Shown here piece by piece: positions 6,778 through 14,014 of a DNA stretch of 14,014 bases (position 1 is its first letter; each line of letters starts with the position of its first letter). The stretch comes from JBNGDW01 sp049975325 (GTDB lineage: Bacteria; Cloacimonadota; Cloacimonadia; JGIOTU-2; JBNGDW01). The stretch spans positions 1 through 14,014 of the forward strand of contig JBNGDW010000038.1 of assembly GCA_049975325.1 (NCBI GenBank), read 5' to 3'. The notes below the pieces were generated by a model. That model worked only from the letters and a program-made list of their open reading frames with translations, had not been told where the DNA came from and ran no database searches. The translations under genes and the position numbers were made by a program.

Positions 6778-8040
6778 TTATGAAAGGGTATGATATTTTT
6801 TTCGCAAAAGAGATGAGCTTTGGAAACAAGAATTCAATAAATCTATCTCTTGAGAACTCAAATCAAGGTTTCTTCTGCCCTTCACAATCCTGGCTGTCTC
6901 AATAAATTTCTCAATTTGATATTCGACCAGACTATGTGCGGTTCCCCAACTAAAAGATGGCACAAAGCCGCTAAACAAGTCAGCCCCATAGAGATTGCAT
7001 CCTAATCCAACAACGCAACCAGTGTTAAACATAGTATTGATACCGGTCTTTGAATGATCCCCTATAATGACACCCAAAAACTGCATCTTCGTATTGACTG
7101 CTTTATCCTCCGGATAAGAGTACATTTTCACTGGAGCGTAGTTATTTTTCAAATCACTATTATTCGTGTCAGCGCCAATGTTTACCCATTCTCCAATGTA
7201 GGAATGGCCCAGAAATCCGTCATGTTGTTTATTAGAATATGCTTGAATAATGCTTCCCTCAATCTCGCCTCCCACTTTGCAGACCTTGCCAATCGTTGTG
7301 CCGGGATAGACTTTGGCACCTGCTTTCACCAGACTGTTTTCTCCGATATAGGTAGGACCTTTTATCACTGCATTTGCCATAATTATGCTTCTATTATCTA
7401 AAAAGATGGGACCTTTTTGGGCATTTAGGACAACATTCGGCTCTATTTTAACATCATCTCCGATAAAAATTGTCTCAGGATTGAGTAGATGGACGCATTT
7501 GAGCTTGTCTTCGTTCAGGTAAGCCTGGATATGGTTCTTTCTCTTCTGCACAAGTTGTAGATAGTCTTGCCTCTGTATTTCTGGATTCAGATGAACAAGT
7601 TCCCATATATACTGCACAGGAGTATAATCCACTTCGATGCAATGGAGATCTGCTTTAAGAGGCTCAATCTCTTCAGCTGCAATCGCCTTCTCGGTGCGAA
7701 TATTCCTTTTGAAGGCCAGACATACACCTCTATGAAAAAGTCCGAAGCCGTCCTTGAGTTCATTACATTGATGAACAAATCCATCGTCAACTATTACTCT
7801 GGAATTTATAAAAAGATTTTCTCCGGCTGAGAGTGAATTAAAAAGAGTATGTGGGAATCGAGTTTTGTATAATGCTTCCAGTTCCTTTCTCAAGATAAAA
7901 TGTAAAGGGATATCGAGATAATAATGTGCTACCCGATTACGGAATTTCATCATTCCACATAAAAGGTCACCAGTCTGGCGAGTATAAGTTAAAGGGAGAA
8001 AATTTCTCCAAGCCTCGTCTTCAAAAATATTTATATGCAT
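6778..8040 (-). CDS. Alternative GlmU-family sugar nucleotidyltransferase / acyltransferase (left-handed beta-helix)
   Basis: This 420-residue protein resembles the alternative GlmU family known mainly from Bacteroidetes-like bacteria, proposed to replace GlmU in making UDP-N-acetylglucosamine. The N-terminal domain (about 1-180) lacks the usual LAAGxGTRM pyrophosphorylase loop. In its place it has INIFEDEAWRNFLPLTYTRQ (4-21), whose L-P-L-T-x-T-R core is the signature of this family. From about 190 to 365, hexapeptide-type repeats (IFIGDD, PTYIGENS, YIGEWVNIGA, VIIGDHS) form a left-handed beta-helix, as in acyltransferases. The strongly conserved block is KQHDGFLGHS then YIGEWVNIGADTNNSDLKNN (271-300), with His273 and His279 as possible catalytic or acetyl-CoA-site residues. 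A helical tail closes the protein. The ATG at 8040 has AAGG upstream at suitable distance. A good promoter candidate lies in the 137-nt gap before it, so it probably begins a new transcript. Confidence 0.85.
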   Translation of the reverse strand: MHINIFEDEAWRNFLPLTYTRQTGDLLCGMMKFRNRVAHYYLDIPLHFILRKELEALYKTRFPHTLFNSLSAGENLFINSRVIVDDGFVHQCNELKDGFGLFHRGVCLAFKRNIRTEKAIAAEEIEPLKADLHCIEVDYTPVQYIWELVHLNPEIQRQDYLQLVQKRKNHIQAYLNEDKLKCVHLLNPETIFIGDDVKIEPNVVLNAQKGPIFLDNRSIIMANAVIKGPTYIGENSLVKAGAKVYPGTTIGKVCKVGGEIEGSIIQAYSNKQHDGFLGHSYIGEWVNIGADTNNSDLKNNYAPVKMYSYPEDKAVNTKMQFLGVIIGDHSKTGINTMFNTGCVVGLGCNLYGADLFSGFVPSFSWGTAHSLVEYQIEKFIETARIVKGRRNLDLSSQEIDLLNSCFQSSSLLRKKYHTLS

Positions 8041-8064
8041 AAAGGATTACCTTTTTGTTTAGTG

Positions 8065-8095
8065 CTTATAGAAAATTTGTTGAAAACTTTGTCAA
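8065..8095 (-). promoter_or_regulatory. Probable sigma-70 promoter for the GlmU-like / PSP1 / deoC / thyX unit
   Basis: On the minus strand a perfect TTGACA (8095-8090) is followed after 19 nt by TATAAG (8070-8065), five of six bases of the -10 consensus. The -10 lies 24 nt before the ATG at 8040, leaving a short leader that carries AAGG. The spacer is two bases longer than ideal. It is the best promoter-like match I found in any intergenic gap here. The rest of the 137-nt gap (8096-8177) holds no hairpin with a U-run and no other recognisable element. Confidence 0.5.
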
Positions 8096-8177
8096 ATAAT
8101 TAAGAGTACCCGCGGTGTCTTATTCGCTATTTACTAGCACAGGTATAGAGAGGTAAATGTTACGAGGAAACTTGCGA

Positions 8178-8660
8178 CTATATTTTACAATTTTTATATA
8201 TTCTCAATATTTTACTTATAAGAACCGTTGTGGACTTTCCAGGCACGACTGCTACGGTTTTTACCTCGCCATCATTCATCTTAACTATCTCAGCACCTAC
8301 GATTTCTTCAGGTTTCCAGTCACTTCCTTTCACGAGCACATCGGGCAAAATTAATTTGATTAACTTAAGAGGTGTATCGTCATCGAATACAACTACATAA
8401 TCAACCGGTTTTAGGGCATCAAGGACTATTTCACGATCTTCCTGTGAGTTTATTGGACGGCCTTCCCCTTTGATGCGATAGATAGAATCATCACTATTCA
8501 ATCCCACGATAAGCACATCACCAAATTTTCGTGCCTGATAAAGATATTCAACATGTCCTCGGTGGATGATGTCAAAACAACCATTGGTAAAAACTATCTT
8601 CTTCCCTTCTCTACGCAACTTATTTATAATATGGCTAATTTCGCTCTGAGACACAATCAT
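8178..8660 (-). CDS. hldC: D-glycero-beta-D-manno-heptose 1-phosphate adenylyltransferase (HldC / HldE C-terminal type)
   Basis: This 160-residue nucleotidyltransferase joins AMP from ATP to heptose 1-phosphate, giving ADP-heptose for the LPS inner core. It corresponds to the C-terminal domain of two-domain HldE. The cytidylyltransferase-fold ATP motif is FTNGCFDIIHRGHVEYL (24-40), with HxGH as His33-Arg-Gly-His36. The second conserved part is VKGSDWKPEEIVGAEIV (110-126), and a PGKSTT near 140-145 takes the place of the usual 'STT' motif. I placed the start at 8660 rather than the in-frame ATG at 8675. The 8660 ATG has the strongest ribosome site in the window, GGGAGGG six bases upstream, and it forms an ATGA overlap with the hldA stop. 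Length fits free-standing HldC. A 137-nt gap follows it, so it probably ends the heptose gene pair. Confidence 0.92.
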   Translation of the reverse strand: MIVSQSEISHIINKLRREGKKIVFTNGCFDIIHRGHVEYLYQARKFGDVLIVGLNSDDSIYRIKGEGRPINSQEDREIVLDALKPVDYVVVFDDDTPLKLIKLILPDVLVKGSDWKPEEIVGAEIVKMNDGEVKTVAVVPGKSTTVLISKILRIYKNCKI

Positions 8661-9658
8661 ATCTTGCCCTCCCATCTCCTGAAAGAGCGTATAATCTCAT
8701 TCTGTGAGGCAGTCGCAACACCTACTTTACCACATACAACGCCAGCAGCATGGTTTGCGATAATAGCAGCAGTTCTTATATCACAGTCTGAAGCAAGGCA
8801 GAGTATCAATGTACTGATGACAGTATCGCCAGCCCCAGAAACATCATAGATTTCCTGAGAAAATGTAGGGATTTGCCAGTACTGATCATCCTGCTGATAA
8901 ACAAAAGCACCTTTCTCTCCAAGTGTAACAACCACATATTTGCAGGTGAGCTTTTTTTGAAGCTTCTTTGCAGCATCCACCAGCTCATCGTTATTCTGAA
9001 GTACAACATTAAGATTCTGGCTTATCTCTCGCCTGTTCGGTTTAAAAAGTGTAGCATTTTTATACTCGAAAAAATTTTGAGCCTTTGGATCCACTCCTAT
9101 AATTTTCTTGTGCCTACTGGACAGTTTTATTATGGATTTGATAACAGCCTGGGATAGCATCCCCTTATTATAATCCTGAAGTATCACCCCATCAACTTCA
9201 GGCATAAGCTCAGCAATGTATTCCTTTATTGTTTGTTCAAAAGTATGTGATAGATCATCGGTATTTTCAAAATCTATTCTAAGAAGATGCTGATGACGGG
9301 CGATTACACGACTTTTTCTGGTAGTAGGATAGGAATCATCTATAAAGATACCCTGGGTAGAAATATCTTTCGCATCTAAAAGGCTCAACACCTGCTTGCC
9401 AGCAGAATCATTACCAACTCTACCAACGAGAAGCGGCATTGCACCAAGCGACTTGATATTATTTGCTACATTTGCTGCTCCCCCAAGACGAAATTCCTCT
9501 TGCTCCACTTTTACTACTTGTACAGGTGCTTCAGGCGAAATGCGATCCACATCACCTATGATGTAATTATCCAACATAATATCGCCAATAATAAGTATCT
9601 TCTTGTCAGAAAATTTTGCAAGAATATCTTTTAGTAGGTTTTCGGTTATTTTCATCAT
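8657..9658 (-). CDS. hldA: D-glycero-beta-D-manno-heptose-7-phosphate kinase (HldA / HldE N-terminal type)
   Basis: This 333-residue PfkB/ribokinase-family kinase phosphorylates C1 of heptose 7-phosphate, the step before adenylylation by the next gene's product. Features: IIGDIMLDNYIIGDVDRISPE at about 23-43, the substrate-binding strand typical of RfaE1. GGAANVA lies at 59-65. DYNKG (162-166) and KPNRRE (206-211) are also HldE-like. TLGEKG is at 245-250, and the catalytic anion hole is VSGAGDT at 273-279, with Asp278 as base. The length matches a stand-alone kinase domain, with no adenylyltransferase fused. The start has two tandem ATGs (9658 and 9655) behind an AAAGAAA stretch. It lies 26 nt after purF and overlaps hldC by four bases. 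The gmhA and gmhB enzymes for neighbouring steps are not in the window. Assignment as heptose rather than another sugar kinase rests on the HldC neighbour and motifs. Confidence 0.93.
   Translation of the reverse strand: MMKITENLLKDILAKFSDKKILIIGDIMLDNYIIGDVDRISPEAPVQVVKVEQEEFRLGGAANVANNIKSLGAMPLLVGRVGNDSAGKQVLSLLDAKDISTQGIFIDDSYPTTRKSRVIARHQHLLRIDFENTDDLSHTFEQTIKEYIAELMPEVDGVILQDYNKGMLSQAVIKSIIKLSSRHKKIIGVDPKAQNFFEYKNATLFKPNRREISQNLNVVLQNNDELVDAAKKLQKKLTCKYVVVTLGEKGAFVYQQDDQYWQIPTFSQEIYDVSGAGDTVISTLILCLASDCDIRTAAIIANHAAGVVCGKVGVATASQNEIIRSFRRWEGKI
8667..8673 (-). promoter_or_regulatory. Strong ribosome binding site deciding the hldC start
   Basis: GGGAGGG on the minus strand lies inside the end of hldA, six bases before the ATG at 8660. 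This argues for that start over the upstream in-frame ATG at 8675, which overlaps the site itself. It suggests hldC can recruit ribosomes independently of the hldA reading ribosome. Confidence 0.75.
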
Positions 9659-9684
9659 TTTCTTTTTAGGTTTTACGGAATATC

Positions 9685-11076
9685 TTATACCTGATTATAA
9701 AGCCTTATCGGATAGATTCCGTCAAAGCAGGCATAACAAAATTCCTCATTTTGTGTAACAATATTTTTTAATTCTTCCAATGTAAGATATCGTAAAGAAT
9801 CAGCATCTAAAAAAGCCCTGATATCTTCTATGGATTTCTGACTTGCTATAAGTTCCTCTCGGGTTGGGGTATCAATCCCATAATAGCAAGAATATTTAAT
9901 CATTGGAGAACCAATTCTGACATGAACCTCTTTTGCTCCATTTTTTTTCAGCAACCTTACTATTTTTTTTAATGTTGTGCCGCGAACTATTGAATCATCA
10001 ACAAGGGTGACAATTTTATCATTTAGATATTCCGGTAGCACATTAAATTTTTGTCTTACGCCTTCATCACGGAAAGTTTGAGCGGGTTTTATAAAGGTCC
10101 TTCCAATATAGTGATTTCGAATCAAACCGAGATCAAACTCAACGCCTAATTTTTTTGCATAACCCAAGCCAATAAAGTTACTTGAATCAGGAACCGGTAT
10201 TACTATATCTGGTTTGATTGTTTCGTTTTCAGCAAGTTTGCTCCCAATTCTTTCTCGAAAATCATAAACTTTGTGTCCGAATACAATACTATCAGGACGA
10301 GAAAAATATATCATTTCAAATACGCATTGAGCATTATGATGATGGAGCCTATACATATCAGGATTTTCCTGATGACTTTGCAGTTGACCGTCTTGAACCC
10401 AAACAATTTCGCCAGGTCTCACTTCCCTAATAAAATGGGCATCTAAAATATCAAGCGAGCAAGTCTCAGATGCAAATACGAATGTACCCTCATCAGTTTT
10501 ACCAATAACCAGCGGCCTATTTCCAAAAGGGTCTCGAAAGGCATATATCCTATCTTTTGTAAGCAACAGGGATGAATATGAAGCCTGAAAATTAGCCATT
10601 ACGCGCTTAATAGCACCAATGATAGAATAGTTTTTGGTAATATGCCAAAAACCGATATACTTGAGAATAAGTTCTCCATCATTATCTGATTCGAAGAAAA
10701 CTCCTTCTTTTTCTAACTCTTCTCGCAAATTTTTGTAATTAACAATATCTCCATTGCTTGCCAGAGCAAAGCAGGGACCGTGCAAGGTGGTAAGCACATG
10801 CGGTTGAGCATTCTTAATATCAGACTTGCCTTTTGTAGGATAACGGACATGCCCTATTGCCAACTTTCCATCCAATTTTTGTGCTTCATTATCTGGAAAG
10901 ACTTCCTTAACCAGCCCCATCTCTTTTCTTAAAATAATTTTATTTCCATCTGAAAGGGCTACTCCGCAGCTTTCCTGACCCCTATGCTGGATAGCAAAAA
11001 GGCCTAATACTGCACATTGCCCAGCATCATATCGCTGTATCCCTCCTGAAGGGTTAACACCAATTATTCCGCACAT
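9685..11076 (-). CDS. purF: Amidophosphoribosyltransferase, iron-sulfur type
   Basis: PurF converts PRPP and glutamine to 5-phosphoribosylamine, the first step of purine synthesis. The 463-residue protein has an N-terminal Ntn glutaminase domain, with Cys2 in MCGIIGV as nucleophile and QHRGQESCGVA around 31-41. The C-terminal phosphoribosyltransferase domain has the PRPP loop VTLVDDSIVRGTT at about 356-368. Four cysteines match the [4Fe-4S] ligands of Bacillus subtilis PurF: Cys251 (QCVFEMIYFSRPDS), Cys397 (YSCYYGIDTP), and Cys447 and Cys450 (FCYACFDG). The reading frame is open to a TTG at 11094, but I chose the ATG at 11076. It puts the catalytic Cys directly after Met, and AGAGG lies four bases upstream. 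Thus it has the Fe-S ligands but, unlike the Bacillus enzyme, no propeptide need be cut. A 71-nt gap separates it from plsY. Confidence 0.97.
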   Translation of the reverse strand: MCGIIGVNPSGGIQRYDAGQCAVLGLFAIQHRGQESCGVALSDGNKIILRKEMGLVKEVFPDNEAQKLDGKLAIGHVRYPTKGKSDIKNAQPHVLTTLHGPCFALASNGDIVNYKNLREELEKEGVFFESDNDGELILKYIGFWHITKNYSIIGAIKRVMANFQASYSSLLLTKDRIYAFRDPFGNRPLVIGKTDEGTFVFASETCSLDILDAHFIREVRPGEIVWVQDGQLQSHQENPDMYRLHHHNAQCVFEMIYFSRPDSIVFGHKVYDFRERIGSKLAENETIKPDIVIPVPDSSNFIGLGYAKKLGVEFDLGLIRNHYIGRTFIKPAQTFRDEGVRQKFNVLPEYLNDKIVTLVDDSIVRGTTLKKIVRLLKKNGAKEVHVRIGSPMIKYSCYYGIDTPTREELIASQKSIEDIRAFLDADSLRYLTLEELKNIVTQNEEFCYACFDGIYPIRLYNQV

Positions 11077-11147
11077 CTCTCCTCTATAAAGCAAATTAGG
11101 TTTTGTACTTTCCGAATCATTTCAAGCCTAAACATCCTTCAGAAGCT

Positions 11148-11774
11148 TTACCATAGTTTTTTCTCTTCGCCGTGTTTCAGCCTCTGGATGTTTGGCTTAT
11201 GAGCGAAGATTAGCAGGATCATTATAATACCTGTCAATATTAAGTATGGCAACTCATCGAATTCCGGGATATTTATTATCAGTTCAGTAATAAATAGAAC
11301 AATTGCAGCAGCAAGCGAGCCGAGAGATACAATTCTTGAGATAAGCAGTACTATAAGAAAGGCTAAAAAAGCAAATAGCAGTGGGAGAGGAAGAATATTT
11401 AGCAAAACGCCGGCGCCGGTTGCTACACCCTTGCCTCCAGAGAGTCTTAGAAAAATGGGGAACATATGTCCCAGAATTGCTGCAATACCTACACAGGAAA
11501 GCACTATCTGCACTTCTATTGTTTGTATATTTTGCATCTGGAGAAGCCAGCGTCCAATCTGTACAGCAAAAAATCCCTTGAGAAAATCACATATAAATAC
11601 CATGATAGCCAAACCAGGTCCAGCAACACGGAATACATTAGTTGTCCCTATATTCTTGCTCCCATATTGCCTGATATCAATATGCTTTGTAATCCTGGTA
11701 AGAATAAATCCAAATGGTATAGAACCAAGGATATATGCAATAACAATGCTAAAAATAATTTTTGCGAGGCTCAT
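11148..11774 (-). CDS. plsY: Glycerol-3-phosphate acyltransferase PlsY
   Basis: PlsY is an inner-membrane enzyme that transfers an acyl group from acyl-phosphate to glycerol 3-phosphate, giving lysophosphatidic acid for phospholipids. The 208-residue protein is almost all hydrophobic segments: about 5-25, 50-75, 85-105, 118-150 and 172-192. The three family motifs are all visible: QYGSKNIGTTNVFR (36-49), LSGGKGVATGAG (111-122) and, near the end, HKPNIQRLKHGEEKK (192-206). GSIPFG at 17-22 is also standard. Length fits the family. The ATG at 11774 overlaps the der stop in an ATGA, and the only ribosome-site hint is a weak AAGTGAAA, so translation is probably coupled to der. Its usual upstream partner PlsX is not in the window. 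Confidence 0.97.
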   Translation of the reverse strand: MSLAKIIFSIVIAYILGSIPFGFILTRITKHIDIRQYGSKNIGTTNVFRVAGPGLAIMVFICDFLKGFFAVQIGRWLLQMQNIQTIEVQIVLSCVGIAAILGHMFPIFLRLSGGKGVATGAGVLLNILPLPLLFAFLAFLIVLLISRIVSLGSLAAAIVLFITELIINIPEFDELPYLILTGIIMILLIFAHKPNIQRLKHGEEKKLW

Positions 11775-13105
11775 TTTTCACTTAATTTTTTATGACTTTT
11801 AAATCGCATCTTAATACTAACCCCTTCAAAACCAAACTGTTCTCGAATTCGATTATGAAGATACTGCTTATAATTTTTAGATATAAACCGAGGATTATTC
11901 ACACTAAACACGAAAAGAGGTGGGTGCACTTCTGCTTGTGTACAGTAATAAAATTTTACCGCTTTGCGCGAAGAATGTCTTGGCGGGTATCTTTGAATGA
12001 TGGTTTGGAGAAATTGATTAAGCTGACTGGTAGGAATACGCTTATGGCTCTCTGCTTTTACCTCCAGTATGATGTCTAATAATTTCTTAACTCGCTGCCC
12101 TGTTTTCGCAGAAATAAACACAATAGGTGCATAACTCACAAATTGAAATTGCTCTTGAATCTCCTTGACATATTGCCCGGGAGTGGAGCTGTCTTTGGTT
12201 ATCAAGTCCCATTTGTTTACAGCAAGAATTATATCCTTACTCTGTGTTTTAGCAAACTCTGCAATTTTTTTATTTTGCTCAACCACAGGCTGGTTTGCAT
12301 CTAACAACAATACCACAACATCTGAGTCTTCAATAGAGCGAAGGCTTCGCACAACGCTAAAATACTCAACTCCATAAGTAATTTTGCTTTTCTTTCGTAG
12401 CCCAGCAGTGTCAATAATTGTGAGGGGGTGATTTTGGTAAGTAAAATTAAGGTTAATTGCATCCCGAGTTGTACCTGGTTCTTCTGTAACGAGCACAGCA
12501 GGTTGTCCCAGGATAGTATTTACAAGCGAAGACTTCCCCACATTTGGCATCCCCACAATAGCCACTTTAATTGAATCTTCTTTATCTGGAAAATCAGCGG
12601 TACCTTTGGTAGGCAAATGCGCGGTTATGGTGGACAAAAAATCTCCAAAGTTCCTGCCATTAAGCGCGGAAATTCCAATCGGTTCACCCAGACCTAACTG
12701 CATCGCTTCATAAAGGGTAGATTCATCTCTTTCAGAATCCACTTTATTGACCACAACCACTACCTTTTCAGCAACATCATACAACTTATGAGCAATACGC
12801 TCATCAATATCAGTTATTCCTGTTCTGCAATCCAAGACGAATACAATCAGATCAGCCTCTTTTATCGCTAAATCCGTCTGGGTCATAATAGATTTCTCCA
12901 TTTGATCTGGTGATAAAGGTACAAGTCCTCCTGTATCAACAACAAGAAAGTATGTTCCTGACCACTCCGCTTCGTGATAATTCGTGTCTCGAGTTACGCC
13001 AGCCATTTTATCAACAATTGCCACCCTCTTACCTATTATGCGATTAAATATGGTAGATTTCCCTACATTGGCTCTACCCACTATTGCTACTATTGGTTTG
13101 TTCAT
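11771..13105 (-). CDS. der: Ribosome-assembly GTPase Der (EngA)
   Basis: Der is an essential double GTPase that helps mature the 50S ribosomal subunit. The 444-residue protein has two complete G domains and a C-terminal KH-like domain. Domain one: GRANVGKS (10-17), DTGG (57-60), NKVD (120-123). Domain two: GMPNVGKS (185-192), DTAG (232-235), NKWD (297-300), with the typical linker between them around 165-178. The KH-like region runs from about 355 to 440 and ends in a basic tail (MRFKSHKKLSEK). Length is normal and no key residue is missing. The ATG at 13105 has a weak TAGAGA upstream. A 66-nt gap separates it from nfo; no clear promoter is seen there. Its TGA overlaps the plsY start. Confidence 0.98.
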   Translation of the reverse strand: MNKPIVAIVGRANVGKSTIFNRIIGKRVAIVDKMAGVTRDTNYHEAEWSGTYFLVVDTGGLVPLSPDQMEKSIMTQTDLAIKEADLIVFVLDCRTGITDIDERIAHKLYDVAEKVVVVVNKVDSERDESTLYEAMQLGLGEPIGISALNGRNFGDFLSTITAHLPTKGTADFPDKEDSIKVAIVGMPNVGKSSLVNTILGQPAVLVTEEPGTTRDAINLNFTYQNHPLTIIDTAGLRKKSKITYGVEYFSVVRSLRSIEDSDVVVLLLDANQPVVEQNKKIAEFAKTQSKDIILAVNKWDLITKDSSTPGQYVKEIQEQFQFVSYAPIVFISAKTGQRVKKLLDIILEVKAESHKRIPTSQLNQFLQTIIQRYPPRHSSRKAVKFYYCTQAEVHPPLFVFSVNNPRFISKNYKQYLHNRIREQFGFEGVSIKMRFKSHKKLSEK

Positions 13106-13171
13106 ATTCGTATTCTCTAAGTAAAGTTAGATAAATGTTAACTATCCTCTTTTTAATGTGCAAAATAAAAA

Positions 13172-14014
13172 CTAGTGCTTTTTCGATGACCTCAACTCTC
13201 TTAGTATCTTCAAATTTTCTATATCCATATTATCTTCTTTTGGGGTTTCAATCACCATTGGAATTGAAGAAAATCGCTCATCATTCATAAGCGCTCTGAA
13301 TCCATCCAGCCCTATTTCTCCCCTGCCAATATGAGCATGTCTATCCCTTCTTGATCCACAGGGATATTTTGAGTCATTTAGATGAATTACCTTAACCTGA
13401 TCCAAACCTATAACTTTATCCAATTCTTGTATAGTCTTTTCATATTTCTCTGGAGTTGCAATATCATATCCTGCCGCAAATATATGGCATGTATCAACAC
13501 AAACACCAAATCTATCTTTTTTTTCTACATGATCTAGAATGTATCTTATTTGTTCAAAAGTATATCCAAGATTACTTCCTTGTCCAGCAGTGGTCTCAAG
13601 CAGAATAACAGTTTTAGAATCCACGGTCTTCTGGATAATATGGTCAAAGTTTTCGATAATTTTATCCATTCCCCATTTTTCACCCTTACCAAGATGTGAA
13701 CCAGGATGCATCACAAGATAAGGGAGTCCAAGCTGATCGCAACGATGTATTTCATCAACAAAAGCAGAGATAGAGAGCTTTTCTGTTTTTTCCTTTGGGC
13801 TACAAAGGTTTATCAAGTATGCCACATGGCCAAAAACCGTAAAGGGCTTGTATTCTTTTTTTAGTTCATGAAATTTTTCAATTTCTTTCTCTGGATAGGA
13901 TTTGGAAAACCAGCGATTATTATTTTTGGTAAAAATCTGTATAGAATTTGCAGTAACAGCCTTTGCTCGCTCAAAAATATTATATACTCCACCTGCAATA
14001 GATATATGCGCCCC
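13172..14014 (-). CDS. nfo: Endonuclease IV (AP endonuclease), 5' end truncated by window edge
   Basis: Endonuclease IV nicks DNA 5' of abasic sites in base-excision repair using three zinc ions. The frame is open to position 14014, giving 280 visible residues. The first, GAHISIAGGVYNIFERAKA, sits a few residues into the usual protein, so only a handful of N-terminal residues are missing. A GTG at 13825 is in frame but internal and should not be taken as the start, since upstream sequence (QIFTKNNNRW, FGHVAYLINLCSP) is conserved Nfo. Zinc ligands are all recognisable: His in FGHVAYL, His in HPGSHLG, Glu in LLETTAGQGSNLG, Asp and His in CVDTCHIFAAGYD, His in VIHLNDSK, Asp and His in RRDRHAHIGRGEIG, and Glu in VIETP. 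Length is close to the family norm of about 285. Confidence 0.97.
   Translation of the reverse strand, partial: GAHISIAGGVYNIFERAKAVTANSIQIFTKNNNRWFSKSYPEKEIEKFHELKKEYKPFTVFGHVAYLINLCSPKEKTEKLSISAFVDEIHRCDQLGLPYLVMHPGSHLGKGEKWGMDKIIENFDHIIQKTVDSKTVILLETTAGQGSNLGYTFEQIRYILDHVEKKDRFGVCVDTCHIFAAGYDIATPEKYEKTIQELDKVIGLDQVKVIHLNDSKYPCGSRRDRHAHIGRGEIGLDGFRALMNDERFSSIPMVIETPKEDNMDIENLKILRELRSSKKH

Noticed and set aside
7054..7401. 115-residue open frame on the plus strand
   Set aside because: It is antisense to the beta-helix repeats of the GlmU-like gene, and the repeats explain the lack of stops.
8101..8124. Possible hairpin around the GC-rich CCGCGG island, TAAGA...TCTTA
   Set aside because: The stem has central mismatches and no U-run follows it in the direction of transcription, so it is not a usable terminator.
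8661..8675. Upstream ATG for hldC
   Set aside because: It would place the start on top of the strong GGGAGGG site, which is clearly positioned to serve the ATG at 8660.
13145..13185. T-rich stretch after nfo as a terminator
   Set aside because: Only a short A-U stem can be drawn around it; there is no GC-rich hairpin before the T-run.
13172..13825. Endonuclease IV as a complete 217-residue protein starting at a GTG
   Set aside because: Conserved N-terminal Nfo sequence continues in frame up to the window edge, so the gene is longer and cut by the boundary.

Overview
The window is a gene-dense, AT-rich bacterial segment. All 14 genes I can support lie on the minus strand, so transcription runs from position 14014 towards 1. 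Most gaps are under 80 nt, and three junctions are 4-nt ATGA stop/start overlaps (der>plsY, hldA>hldC, PSP1>deoC). No RNA genes, CRISPR arrays, insertion sequences or convincing terminators were seen, and no gene-free stretch exceeds 160 nt.

The gene content suggests a Gram-negative bacterium: it has the two activities that make ADP-heptose for LPS. It is probably an anaerobe. It has flavin-type thymidylate synthase rather than ThyA, a 2-hydroxyacyl-CoA dehydratase-type activase with two partner proteins, and several proteins with iron-sulfur-type cysteine patterns. The alternative GlmU-like protein and the duplicated ThyX point to an FCB-related or candidate-phylum lineage (for example Cloacimonadota or WOR-type groups). 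That placement is inference and was not tested.

Layout in transcription order: (1) 14014-13172, endonuclease IV (5' end cut by the window edge). (2) 13105-11148, Der GTPase and PlsY acyltransferase, overlapping by 4 nt. (3) 11076-9685, PurF of the Fe-S type. (4) 9658-8178, HldA kinase and HldC adenylyltransferase, a split version of HldE. (5) A 137-nt gap with the best promoter in the window (TTGACA / TATAAG), then 8040-3575: GlmU-like nucleotidyltransferase/acyltransferase, PSP1-domain protein (YaaT/RicT family), DeoC with a cysteine-rich N-terminal extension, and a double-length ThyX, all packed within 12 nt of each other. (6) A 79-nt gap with a possible promoter and an inverted repeat, then 3495-494: three genes, COG3580-type, COG3581-type and BadF/HgdC-type activase, which look like one ATP-driven low-potential electron-transfer system. 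(7) A 156-nt gap with a perfect 14-bp palindrome, then 337-1: the start of a probable AddB-like nuclease/helicase protein that runs off the left edge.

The first half is largely housekeeping (DNA repair, ribosome assembly, phospholipid, purine and LPS precursor synthesis). The least understood parts are the activase triad at 494-3495, the tandem ThyX with complementary motif loss at 3575-5050, and the cysteine-bearing N-terminus of DeoC.
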